Origin: JANQQJ01 sp046290575
GTDB taxonomy: Bacteria > Pseudomonadota > Alphaproteobacteria > SMXS01
Length of the DNA stretch: 64,000 nt
Direction: 5' to 3'
NCBI GenBank assembly: GCA_046290575.1
Contig: JBKAGX010000003.1
Location: forward strand, 62,001-126,000
Shown: positions 16,912 through 25,117 of the stretch, one piece after another
How the letters are laid out: each line of letters begins with the position of its first letter
How positions within the stretch are numbered: position 1 is the first letter of the stretch
The notes under the pieces: generated by a model
The model's input: only the letters and a program-made list of their open reading frames with translations
What the model was told of the DNA's origin: nothing
The model's database searches: none
Made by a program: the position numbers and the translations under genes

Positions 16912-17790
16912 TCAGTTTAAGACATAGGCCAACAAGAACGGCAGGGTGACAAACGAGATCGCGGTGGAGAGGATCACCGTGCCCGCCACCTGTTCGGCGT
17001 TCTCGCCATAGCGTTGTGCAAAAAGGTAGTTGAATACCGCCGCCGGCATGGAGCACATGATCAGTGTGACACCGGCTTCCGCCCCCGTCAGGGCAAAAAT
17101 CTCAATCAACGCCAGCCCGGTGGAAAAGCCGATCCCCAACCGCATCAGCGCGACCGAAAGGCTGCCTTTCAGATGGGAGACCTGCAGCCCGGCTAGCGAT
17201 ACGCCCAGCGTGATCAGCATGACCGGGATAGCGAAATCGCCCAGCAATGTCGTGGTGTTCAGCAGCCAGGCCGGGACTTTCAGCCCAAACACCAGCACGA
17301 TGATCGCGGCAAGTGTCGCGTAAATCAGCGGCAGGCGGAGGATCATCATCAGGGAAACCTTGCCCGACGCGATCATCGGCGACACCGTGAACTGCGTCGT
17401 GGCGCCAACGACAAAAAAGGCAATGCCCAGCGCCAGCCCGACATCGCCAAAAGCAAACAGCGACAGGGCCAGACCCATATTGCCGCAATTGGGAAACAGG
17501 ATCGGCGGCAGCGAATCCCGCACCGGCAGATTCATGGCTTTGATGCCGATGAAGCCGAACACCGCGAAGGCCGCCATCGCGAGCGCGGAGATCAACGCCA
17601 TGGTGGCGAAATCTCCTGCATCGATACTGAGATCGCTGATTCTGCTGAACACCAGGCAGGGCGTCGCCACATTCGTCAGCAGACGGGTGATCAGCGCTGT
17701 GTCATAGGGGTATCCAAGCCTGGTCCAGACGAAGCCGACTGCCGCTGCCAGAAAGACCGGCGCAATAATGGCCAGCAGTTCGCCGGTCAT
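16912..17790 (-). CDS. AEC family transporter
   Basis: A 292-residue membrane protein with about ten hydrophobic segments, matching the auxin efflux carrier (AEC) family, bacterial members of which export or import small organic acids such as malonate or malate. Family-typical segments include PCLVFSRISDL near the N-terminus, PILFPNCGNMGLALSLFAFGD in the middle and SMPAAVFNYLFAQRYG near the C-terminus. The start overlaps the stop of the CNNM/CorC gene in an ATGA arrangement, so the two are translationally coupled. The substrate is unknown. Confidence 0.88.
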   Translation of the reverse strand: MTGELLAIIAPVFLAAAVGFVWTRLGYPYDTALITRLLTNVATPCLVFSRISDLSIDAGDFATMALISALAMAAFAVFGFIGIKAMNLPVRDSLPPILFPNCGNMGLALSLFAFGDVGLALGIAFFVVGATTQFTVSPMIASGKVSLMMILRLPLIYATLAAIIVLVFGLKVPAWLLNTTTLLGDFAIPVMLITLGVSLAGLQVSHLKGSLSVALMRLGIGFSTGLALIEIFALTGAEAGVTLIMCSMPAAVFNYLFAQRYGENAEQVAGTVILSTAISFVTLPFLLAYVLN

Positions 17791-19073
17791 TCGTCCTCTG
17801 GCTCTTCCGGCTCGGGCGGTGTAATCCGAAGCGAAATGATCTGGTTCCGCTCTTTCTTCAGGACCTCGAACTTGTAGTCGTGGAACAGGAAGGCCTGCCC
17901 GCTGTCGGGTATGGTCTGCGCTTCATGGATGACATAGCCGGCGATGGTGTTGGCGTGCTCATCCGACAGGTCCCAGTCCATTTCGCGGTTGAGATCGCGG
18001 ATAGTCGTGGTGCCATCGGCGACCACCTGGCCGGTCTTTTGCGGCCGGATGCCTGCATGGGCCTCGTCAAACTCGTCGAGAATGTCACCCACGATTTCCT
18101 CGATGATGTCTTCCAGGGTGATCACGCCCATCAGCGCACCATATTCATCGACGACCAGAGCGAAGTGCGCCTGCCGTTCGCGGAAGGCATTCATCTGTTC
18201 CCGCAAACTGGTTGTTTCCGGAACAAACCAGGGCTCGACCGCGAGCTCTTCGATCTGCGCCATGGTCAGCGATCCATCGCAGTTGCGCACCGCGCGGAGT
18301 ACGTCCTTGGCGTGCAGAATGCCGATGATGTTTTCCGTATCGCCCCGCCACAGCGGAATCCGTGTATGCGGGCTTTGCACGACACTTTCGACAATCGCTT
18401 CGGCACCGATATCAGCGTCGATCATCTCCATCGACCGGCGGTGAATCATCACCTCTTCAACGTCGATATCGTCCAGATCGAGAATGCTGCCCAGCATATC
18501 CCGGTGCGGCTTGATCATGCTGCCTTCCTGGGCGTGCAGGGCAATGGTCCCGCGCAGTTCATCATGGGCGGAGAGCACGGCCGTATCGGCCCTGATATCG
18601 ATGCCGAACAGATGCAGTGTGCCGCGAATGATCACCTGGATGGTATTGGTAATCGGTGACAGCACGGGAACCAGAGTGCCGATGGGCCGGCTGACTAACA
18701 TGGCCCCCTGGTCCGGGTTACGGATTGCGAGGGTCTTGGGCAAGACCTCAGCGAAGATCAGGACGATCAAAGTCATCACGCCACTGGCAATCAGGACGCC
18801 GTAATCACCGAACAGAGCCGAAAACATGCTGGTCGCAAGGGCCGTGGCCAGGATGTTGACGGCATTGTTACCGAGCAGGATTGTGCCGATCAGCTTTTCG
18901 TTGTCTTCTTTGAGCCGGTCGACCCGTGCAGCACGGGCATCGCCGTCTTGCGCGAGCCGGTGCATCCGCGCCCGCGAAGCCGCTGTCAGCGCGGTCTCGG
19001 AGCCGGAAAAAAAGCCAGACATCATTATCAGAATGGCGATCGCAATGGCGGTCAGCGTCGGATCGGGGATCAT
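17787..19073 (-). CDS. CNNM/HlyC-CorC family membrane protein
   Basis: A 428-residue membrane protein. It has an N-terminal DUF21/CNNM transmembrane domain (residues ~1-185, beginning GFFSGSETALTAASRARM), a tandem CBS pair (about 200-325) and a C-terminal CorC_HlyC transporter-associated domain (about 335-420). Family members take part in magnesium/cobalt efflux or homeostasis. The segment VDEYGALMGVITLEDIIEEIVGDI is strongly conserved in the family. It lies between aroB (15 bases upstream) and the AEC transporter (4-base overlap), so an aroK-aroB-CNNM-AEC operon is likely; the aroK-aroB-CNNM order is common in alphaproteobacteria. Confidence 0.92.
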   Translation of the reverse strand: MIPDPTLTAIAIAILIMMSGFFSGSETALTAASRARMHRLAQDGDARAARVDRLKEDNEKLIGTILLGNNAVNILATALATSMFSALFGDYGVLIASGVMTLIVLIFAEVLPKTLAIRNPDQGAMLVSRPIGTLVPVLSPITNTIQVIIRGTLHLFGIDIRADTAVLSAHDELRGTIALHAQEGSMIKPHRDMLGSILDLDDIDVEEVMIHRRSMEMIDADIGAEAIVESVVQSPHTRIPLWRGDTENIIGILHAKDVLRAVRNCDGSLTMAQIEELAVEPWFVPETTSLREQMNAFRERQAHFALVVDEYGALMGVITLEDIIEEIVGDILDEFDEAHAGIRPQKTGQVVADGTTTIRDLNREMDWDLSDEHANTIAGYVIHEAQTIPDSGQAFLFHDYKFEVLKKERNQIISLRITPPEPEEPEDE

Positions 19074-19088
19074 GGTTGTGTTCCGTAT

Positions 19089-20198
19089 TTATGAATTGGC
19101 CAGGACATCCCTGACCAGGTCGAGGTCGACATCATCAGTGAGAATCGCGTCACCGATGCCTTGGGCCAACACAAAGGTGATGCGCCCGTCTTTTACTTTC
19201 TTGTCCTGCGCCATATGCGCCAGCAATCGCTCAGGGTCCAGCGGTTCGCCATCAATATCGCTGATAGATGCGGGCAGGCCCACAGCGCGGAAATGTTCAC
19301 GAATAGCAGTCGGCGCATTGTCGCCGCACAGGCCCATGCGTGCAGATGTTTCGAAAGCCAGGACCATGCCGACGGCAACGCCCTCGCCATGCAGTAGCCG
19401 CTGGCCGAATCCGGTTTCTGCTTCCAGCGCGTGCCCGAATGTGTGGCCCAGATTAAGTAGTGCCCGGATGCCGGATTCTCTCTCGTCCTGGGCGACGATA
19501 TCGGCTTTGGCCCGGCAGCTCTTTGCGATGGCCAGGACGCGGTCTGCCTGGTTGCCGTCGAGCAGGCTGGCGCCGTGTTCCTGCAACCAGCTGAAGAAGC
19601 CGGCATCGCCGATCAGGCCATATTTGACGACTTCCGCATAGCCGGCCAGCAGCTCGCGGCGGGGCAGGGTATCAAGCACCTGCGTATCAGCCAGCACCAG
19701 CCGTGGCTGATGAAAGGCGCCAACCAGATTCTTGCCATGGGTCGTGTTGATCCCTGTCTTGCCGCCGACGGAGCTGTCGACCTGTGCCAACAATGTTGTT
19801 GGAACCTGTATGAAATCCATGCCCCTGCGTAGAACGCTGGCGGCAAAACCGGTTAAATCACCCACGACGCCGCCGCCCAGGGCGATGACGATATCACGCC
19901 GTTCCAGGCGGGCGTCCAGCATCGCCGATGTCAGCGCTTCCAGCGCCGCGAAACTCTTGCTGGTTTCGCCTGGCGCAACGGTATGAACGATAACCGTTAT
20001 GCCCGCATCGCCCAAGGCCTTGCTTACGGCCGCCAGGTGAAGGTCTGCTACATGCTGGTCAGTGACGATGAAGCTGACCGGCCGGGCCAAAAGGGGACTG
20101 ATCAATTCGCCAGCGCGGGCCAGCAGGTCCGGACCGATCAGAATATCGTAGGAGCGGTCGCCCAGCGCGACAGAAACGGTTTCGGATGCGTGGTTCAT
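19089..20198 (-). CDS. aroB: 3-dehydroquinate synthase
   Basis: A 369-residue NAD+/metal-dependent enzyme that cyclises DAHP to 3-dehydroquinate, step two of the shikimate pathway. Visible motifs are IALGGGVVGDLTGFAASVLRRG (NAD-binding), the PTTLLAQVDSSVGGKTGIN active-site segment, and the metal ligands in EVVKYGLIGD and NLGHTFGHALE. I place the start at 20198 (MNHASETVSVALG), 4 bases after the aroK stop, and reject the upstream extension, which lies inside aroK. Coupled to aroK. Confidence 0.96.
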   Translation of the reverse strand: MNHASETVSVALGDRSYDILIGPDLLARAGELISPLLARPVSFIVTDQHVADLHLAAVSKALGDAGITVIVHTVAPGETSKSFAALEALTSAMLDARLERRDIVIALGGGVVGDLTGFAASVLRRGMDFIQVPTTLLAQVDSSVGGKTGINTTHGKNLVGAFHQPRLVLADTQVLDTLPRRELLAGYAEVVKYGLIGDAGFFSWLQEHGASLLDGNQADRVLAIAKSCRAKADIVAQDERESGIRALLNLGHTFGHALEAETGFGQRLLHGEGVAVGMVLAFETSARMGLCGDNAPTAIREHFRAVGLPASISDIDGEPLDPERLLAHMAQDKKVKDGRITFVLAQGIGDAILTDDVDLDLVRDVLANS

Positions 20199-20202
20199 GA
20201 TG

Positions 20203-20775
20203 TCAGCCACGGTCCCGGTGGGCTTGAAGTGCTTTGATAATAGCCTCGACCACATCATCGTGCGGCCCGTCATTGCTCTCGACGGTAAGGTCAGCCTCGG
20301 CATAGAACGGGTTTCGCTCGGCTGCCAGTCTGCCGAGAATTTCAGCGGGATCGCCATTCTTTAACAGGGGCCGATCCTCGCGCCGGCTGGTCCGTTCGAC
20401 CAAGGTATCGACATCTGCTTTCAGCCAGACTGATATGGCATGATCTTTGATCCGCGCGCGCGTTTCTTCATTCATGAAGGCGCCGCCGCCGGTTGCCAGC
20501 ACATGCGGCTTGCCCTCCAGCAGGCGCCCGATTACCCGGCGCTCGCCGTCGCGAAAGGCCGCTTCGCCAAAGCACTCAAAAATATCGGGAATGCGGCAGC
20601 CTGCCGCTTTCTCGATTTCCGTGTCCGCGTCAACAAAACCTATACCCAGCCGTTTCGCCAAACGGCGACCCACTGTCGTCTTGCCGACACCCATTAAACC
20701 GACAAGCACAATCGTCTTGTCGGCCTCAAACGGGGCGCATCCGGCTGCGGCTGTTATGGTATCTATCTTTTCCAT
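20203..20775 (-). CDS. aroK: Shikimate kinase
   Basis: A 190-residue kinase that phosphorylates shikimate at O3. The P-loop GLMGVGKTTVGRRLA lies near residue 27; DADTEIE binds shikimate and magnesium; ATGGGAFM is the conserved substrate-binding loop; the lid region is RTSRREDRPLL. First gene of a probable aroK-aroB-CNNM-AEC operon. It diverges from the 45-codon gene at 20858. Confidence 0.96.
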   Translation of the reverse strand: MEKIDTITAAAGCAPFEADKTIVLVGLMGVGKTTVGRRLAKRLGIGFVDADTEIEKAAGCRIPDIFECFGEAAFRDGERRVIGRLLEGKPHVLATGGGAFMNEETRARIKDHAISVWLKADVDTLVERTSRREDRPLLKNGDPAEILGRLAAERNPFYAEADLTVESNDGPHDDVVEAIIKALQAHRDRG

Positions 20776-20781
20776 GCCCTG

Positions 20782-20811
20782 TTGTGCATCTGGTTTTGCC
20801 TTATGTTATAT
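20782..20811 (+). promoter_or_regulatory. Candidate promoter for the peptide-exported protein-xerD operon
   Basis: TTGTGC (20782-20787) and TTATAT (20806-20811) are spaced 18 bases apart and point rightward, about 46 bases before the 45-codon gene. A TGTTGTG / CACAACA inverted repeat overlaps this region and could be a binding site. Prediction by eye only. Confidence 0.35.
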
Positions 20812-20857
20812 CCCATACACAACAAAAGCACCTTGCTGAGTTAAGGGGACCGGCCAA

Positions 20858-20995
20858 TTGCGAAAACTGATGATTGTGGTACTGGTTCTACTCGTGCTCG
20901 GCGCTGGCGGTCTCGCTGCGTTGTCCTTCTGGGACCCGCCGGCACCCTCTCAACAGATCGAAAAAGACATCTCTGATGAGCTTCTACAAAATTAG
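20858..20995 (+). CDS. 45-residue single-span membrane peptide
   Basis: A 45-codon gene beginning with TTG at 20858, nine bases after AGGGGA. The product has a basic start (MRKLM), one strong hydrophobic stretch (IVVLVLLVLGAGGLAALSFW, residues 6-25) and a polar proline-containing tail (DPPAPSQQIEKD...). Its last 20 bases overlap the start of the next gene (20976) in another frame, which suggests translational coupling. I recall similar tiny proteins with the FWDPPAP motif upstream of xerD-linked genes in other alphaproteobacteria, but cannot verify this here. Function unknown; possibly an inner-membrane partner of the exported protein that follows. Confidence 0.65.
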   Translation: MRKLMIVVLVLLVLGAGGLAALSFWDPPAPSQQIEKDISDELLQN

Positions 20996-22964
20996 CCGGT
21001 TTGCAGCCGCGGCCTTGGCCGTTTCCATTGCAAGCCAGCCCATGGCGCTATTTGCCCAGTCGCCGGACGGCTACCAGCCCTTGGAAACCCAGACCCAACG
21101 GGAGCAGACGGCTCCCTATGATCCGATGGCGCCCGGGCCTGCCGCACCACCACCTGCGCCCGTCCAATCGCCTGATGCGCCGCTCAGCATTGTGCCGCGC
21201 GGCGTGACGGGTAGCAGCGGTGTCGGACCTCGCGTCCCGGCACCGGCGCAGCAGCCGCGTTTCGGCAACCAGGGTTTCGATGATGCGATCGTTGGCGTGG
21301 CCCCGGCCGCTGATCCGGTTGTTAGCGGCGGTGTCGCCGAACTCGGTCTGGCGGAGATCGATCCATCATCGGTTGGCGTACTGGTGGAAGATTCGGGTGG
21401 CTTTCCCGCAACCATGTGGGAGGGCAGCAATCGCGCTTCGTTGATGGCCTTGTTGCCGCAACTCCCCGTCAACACGCGTTCGCCGGTCATGCGCGAGCTG
21501 GCCCGCCGCCTTTTGTTGACGGAAGCGGATGTGCCGGCGCCTGAACCGCCAAGCGGACTGCTCGGTGCACCGGTCAACGATCCTTATGATCTGTTGAAGG
21601 CGCGGGTTGAGCGGCTCGCCGCTGCGGGTGACCTTGCCGGACTGTCGGCACTATTCGACCGCATGCCGCCGAGCACTGAAGATGAAACGCTAACCCGCCA
21701 TCGCATTGACGTGATGCTGCTGAATGGGGACGTCGCGGGCGCTTGCGCCGAAGCTGGTTCCGCCAACCAGCGCAGCGAAAACACCTATTGGTTCCAGATC
21801 GTCGCCTTTTGCCGGTTAATTGAAGGTGATACCAGCGGCGCTAACTTCGCCACGGATATGCTGCGCGATCTGGGTATCGACGACCCGGTCTATTTTGACC
21901 TGATGGCCTATCTGATGTTGCCTGAGCAGAGCCGTGCCGGGGTGCTGGGAGGGTCAATTGGCGAACCGACGCCGCTCAAGCTGGCAATGCTGCGTGTCGC
22001 GGGCCTTGATGTCCCGGTAGAGACGTTGGTTCAGGCGAGCCCCTTGATGTTGCAGGCCATTGCGACAACGCCCAACATGCCAATTCCGCTTCGTTTGGAG
22101 GCAGCTGACATGGCGGCCCGTCAGGGCGCCATTGATGTTTCCATGCTGGCGGCCCTTTATGGCGGCATGCCATTTGAGCCCGCGGAACTGGAAAACGCCG
22201 CCCTGCTCGCTGAGGCCGGTGGCGCAGCCCGTACCCAGGCGCTGCTCTATCAAGCAGCGCGGCGATCTCCTGTCCCGGAGACACGGGCAACGAATTTGCA
22301 AGCGGCCTGGCGGGTTGCCCGCGCCCGTAACGACTATTCGATTGCCGCCGCCGCCAATCTTCAAGCGACGCAAGCGCTGCCGATTCAGCCACCCATGCTG
22401 CCCTATGCCGCGGATGTGACCAAAGCGCTGCTTGTCGCAGGCGATGAGGCGTCTGCGATGCGCTGGTACAATCTGGTGCGGAACGCGGCGTCTACGGCAG
22501 ACGTCAATGCAACCACTCTCTTGCTGGAGTTGTGGCCGTTCATGCAGGTCGCTGACGTGGAAGGGAATATTCCCTTCTCCAATGACATTCTGGATCTGTG
22601 GTGGCAGTCGCAGTTTGCCAATAGCCGTGCTGAACGCGCCGAGCGCGGCGCGCTGCTGTTCGCGGTTTTCGAGGCGTTGGGCGATCAGGTGCCGCCGCGT
22701 TATTGGGCATCGCTTTATGACGGGGCCGAACGGCAGCAAGACAGCATGCCGTCCCTGCCGGCCTGGCGGGGTACCTTGATGGCGGCACGGTCAGGCAGGC
22801 TTGCAGAGACCGTCTTGCTCACTCTCATTCTTCTGGGTGAAGAGGGGCCTGGCGCGGCCAACCCGGCGGTGCTTGCCAATGTTATTGAAGCGCTGCGGGC
22901 TGTTGGTCTGGAACATGAAGCCCGCGCACTCACCCTTGAAGCTCTGGTCGAGGCGGGGCTTTAG
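20976..22964 (+). CDS. Large exported protein of unknown function upstream of xerD
   Basis: A 662-residue protein I do not recognise. It has a Sec signal peptide (MSFYKISRFAAAALAVSIASQPMALFAQS), a proline-rich low-complexity stretch (about residues 30-95), then a long, mostly helical alanine/leucine-rich body (about 130-660) that could form a TPR-like solenoid. The ATG at 20976 is inside the end of the 45-codon gene; the longer upstream reading lacks sense. XerD starts 9 bases after its stop, so the three genes appear to be one operon. A periplasmic scaffold or envelope role is a guess from the signal peptide and the helical architecture. Confidence 0.75.
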   Translation: MSFYKISRFAAAALAVSIASQPMALFAQSPDGYQPLETQTQREQTAPYDPMAPGPAAPPPAPVQSPDAPLSIVPRGVTGSSGVGPRVPAPAQQPRFGNQGFDDAIVGVAPAADPVVSGGVAELGLAEIDPSSVGVLVEDSGGFPATMWEGSNRASLMALLPQLPVNTRSPVMRELARRLLLTEADVPAPEPPSGLLGAPVNDPYDLLKARVERLAAAGDLAGLSALFDRMPPSTEDETLTRHRIDVMLLNGDVAGACAEAGSANQRSENTYWFQIVAFCRLIEGDTSGANFATDMLRDLGIDDPVYFDLMAYLMLPEQSRAGVLGGSIGEPTPLKLAMLRVAGLDVPVETLVQASPLMLQAIATTPNMPIPLRLEAADMAARQGAIDVSMLAALYGGMPFEPAELENAALLAEAGGAARTQALLYQAARRSPVPETRATNLQAAWRVARARNDYSIAAAANLQATQALPIQPPMLPYAADVTKALLVAGDEASAMRWYNLVRNAASTADVNATTLLLELWPFMQVADVEGNIPFSNDILDLWWQSQFANSRAERAERGALLFAVFEALGDQVPPRYWASLYDGAERQQDSMPSLPAWRGTLMAARSGRLAETVLLTLILLGEEGPGAANPAVLANVIEALRAVGLEHEARALTLEALVEAGL

Positions 22965-22972
22965 GTCCGCCG

Positions 22973-23905
22973 ATGGAAAAGGCTGACGATCGCTATGTGA
23001 TCGAGGCCTTCCTTGAAATGCTGGCGGCTGAGCGCGGCGTGGCGGAGAACACGTTGCAGGCCTATGCACGGGACCTCGGGCATTTCAGGGATTTTGCAGA
23101 CGCAAAGCGCGTGCCCTTGATCAAGGCTGATGATGACCTCATTCGCGCCTATCTTTCCAGGCTCGACAAGGCCGGGTTTGCGACCAGCACGGCGGCCCGG
23201 CGGCTGTCGGCAATCAAGCAGTTCTACAAGTTTCTCTATGGTGATGGGCTTCGACCCGATGACCCCTCGGCGTCCATTGAAGGGCCCAAGCAGCGCCGGT
23301 CGCTGCCGAAAACACTTAGCGAGGCAGATATCGATGCGCTGATGGGCGCTGTGCGGAACAGGCCGGGGGCAGGGGCCGATCCGCGCCAGATCAGGTTGGC
23401 CGCGCTGCTGGAGGTCGCCTATGCCACCGGCCTGCGCGTCAGTGAACTGGTGTCGTTGCCCTATGGTGCTGTCACAGGCGATACCCGCGTCCTGCTGGTG
23501 CGCGGCAAGGGCGGGCGCGAGCGTATGGTGCCGCTTAGCGTGCCGGCGCGCGAGGCATTGGATGCCTATCTTGAGGTGCGGGATTTCTTTCTTGAGAAAA
23601 CAGGTCCCAAAGCCAGGGGCTTCCTGTTTCCGTCCCGTGGCAAGGCCGGGCATTTGACCCGCATCCGGTTCGTGCAGTTGCTGGACGAGTTGGCGGTGGC
23701 TGCCGGAATCGATCCGCGCCGGGTCAGTCCGCATGTGCTGCGCCATGCTTTTGCCAGTCATCTGCTGAACCACGGGGCGGATTTGCGCTCCGTGCAGCAG
23801 ATGCTTGGCCATGCAGATATCAGCACGACGCAGATCTACACCCATGTGCTGGAAGAACGCCTGCAGGCTTTGGTCCGCTCAGGCCATCCTTTGGCGAAAC
23901 GGTAG
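22973..23905 (+). CDS. xerD: Tyrosine recombinase XerD
   Basis: A 310-residue site-specific recombinase that, with XerC, resolves chromosome dimers at dif near the cell-division septum. The N-terminal SAM-like core-binding domain (residues ~5-95) is followed by the catalytic domain. The catalytic Arg is in ATGLRVSEL, the Lys in VRGKGGRERMVP, the HxxR in HVLRHAFASHLL, the second His in LGHADISTTQ and the nucleophile Tyr in IYTHV. Length is typical of chromosomal XerD rather than of phage integrases, and location in a housekeeping operon supports that. Confidence 0.95.
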   Translation: MEKADDRYVIEAFLEMLAAERGVAENTLQAYARDLGHFRDFADAKRVPLIKADDDLIRAYLSRLDKAGFATSTAARRLSAIKQFYKFLYGDGLRPDDPSASIEGPKQRRSLPKTLSEADIDALMGAVRNRPGAGADPRQIRLAALLEVAYATGLRVSELVSLPYGAVTGDTRVLLVRGKGGRERMVPLSVPAREALDAYLEVRDFFLEKTGPKARGFLFPSRGKAGHLTRIRFVQLLDELAVAAGIDPRRVSPHVLRHAFASHLLNHGADLRSVQQMLGHADISTTQIYTHVLEERLQALVRSGHPLAKR

Positions 23906-24007
23906 GCTTTCTTCTTGCGGACGCCAGGTCCTGCCAATTGACTCTCCGCGGGCACAAAAGTAGCGTGCGCCTCCATTCATCCTTCCCCGTCGACGTTGAG
24001 GACAATC

Positions 24008-24982
24008 ATGGCATTCACCCCCATCGAACAGGCGCCCGCGCGTCTTAACCGCAGCGAGCTGGCAGTGCCGGCGTCCAACACACGCTTTCTGGAAAAGGCC
24101 GCCCAGTCCGCGGCCGACGTGGTGTTCCTTGATCTGGAGGACTCGGTCGCGCCGGATGACAAGGATCAGGCCCGCAAGAACGCGGTTGAGGCAATCAACG
24201 ATCTCGATTGGGGCAAAAAGACCGTGTCTGTCCGCATCAATGGCGCCGACACGCAGTACATGTACCGCGATGTGGTCGAACTGATGGAAAATGCCGGAGA
24301 CCGGCTTGACCTGCTGATGATGCCCAAGGTGGATAACGCCAAGGATGTCTATGCGCTCGATATGCTGTGCACCCAGATCGAATGGGCGAAAGGCCGAACC
24401 AAGCGCGTCGGTTTTGAGCACATCATGGAAACTGCGCAGGGCCTGCGGAACATCTATGAGATTGCGGCTGCCAGCCCGCGCAATGAAAGCCTGCATTTTG
24501 GCGTCGCTGACTTTGCCGCCTCCATGGGCATGAAGACGACGCAGATCGGCGGGCCGAATCCGGATTATGTGGTGCTGTCCAACCCGGATGAAAACGGCGA
24601 GCGCAACACCTATTGGGGTGACATGTGGCACCAGGCAATCGTGACCATGGTTGTCGCGGCCCGTTCGCATGGTCTGCGCCCGGTCGATGGACCATTTGGT
24701 GATTTCTCCGACCCGGACGGCTATCGCGCCCAGGCGCTCAGGGCCAAGGTGCTGGGTTGCGAGGGCAAGTGGTCGATCCATCCGTCGCAGGTGGACCTCG
24801 GGAATGAATTGTTCAGCCCGTCGCCCGACGAGGTGGAGAAGGCAAAGAAAATTCTGGAGGCTATGGAAGCTGCCCAGGCCGACGGCAAAGGCGCTGTCGC
24901 CCTCGACGGCAAGCTGATCGACATTGCGTCGGTTCGACAGGCCGAAGTCTTGCTTGAAACCGTCAAGCGGCTGGAGGCTTAA
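24008..24982 (+). CDS. mcl1: L-malyl-CoA/beta-methylmalyl-CoA lyase-like protein
   Basis: A 324-residue member of the HpcH/HpaI-CitE aldolase superfamily, closest by eye to malyl-CoA/beta-methylmalyl-CoA lyase of purple bacteria. Conserved segments include DVVFLDLEDSVAPDDKDQAR (metal-binding Glu/Asp), VSVRING, the GVADFAASMGM loop, and VDGPFGDFSD. The lyase splits malyl-CoA to acetyl-CoA and glyoxylate or methylmalyl-CoA to propionyl-CoA and glyoxylate, as in the ethylmalonyl-CoA pathway. The ATG at 24008 follows GAGGA. MeaB in the same window fits B12-dependent C4/C5 acyl-CoA metabolism. A related CitE-like function cannot be excluded. Confidence 0.8.
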   Translation: MAFTPIEQAPARLNRSELAVPASNTRFLEKAAQSAADVVFLDLEDSVAPDDKDQARKNAVEAINDLDWGKKTVSVRINGADTQYMYRDVVELMENAGDRLDLLMMPKVDNAKDVYALDMLCTQIEWAKGRTKRVGFEHIMETAQGLRNIYEIAAASPRNESLHFGVADFAASMGMKTTQIGGPNPDYVVLSNPDENGERNTYWGDMWHQAIVTMVVAARSHGLRPVDGPFGDFSDPDGYRAQALRAKVLGCEGKWSIHPSQVDLGNELFSPSPDEVEKAKKILEAMEAAQADGKGAVALDGKLIDIASVRQAEVLLETVKRLEA

Positions 24983-24998
24983 AGGCTTCGCTGTCCCC

Positions 24999-25107
24999 GA
25001 ATTGTCATTGCAAGGAGGGGCGTTCGCCTCGACGCGGCAACCCATAGCCCTTGATCAAAACGACGACCATAGCTGGATGGCTCCTTCCGGCGTCGCAATG
25101 GCAGGCT
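24999..25107. repeat. Degenerate palindromic intergenic repeat (CATTGCRAGGAG type)
   Basis: The 135-base gap after the malyl-CoA lyase gene is largely an imperfect palindrome: TTGTCATTGCAAGGAGG at its left end and GGCTCCTTCCGGCGTCGCAATGGCAG at its right end, which is the mirror of the same CATTGCGA...GGAG unit, with GACGCGGCAACCCATAG and CCATAGCTGGATGG between. It resembles the short non-coding repeats scattered in many alphaproteobacterial genomes (CGTCATTGCGAGGAGC family). No ORF is seen in it. Confidence 0.6.
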
Positions 25108-25117
25108 GAGCGATCGG

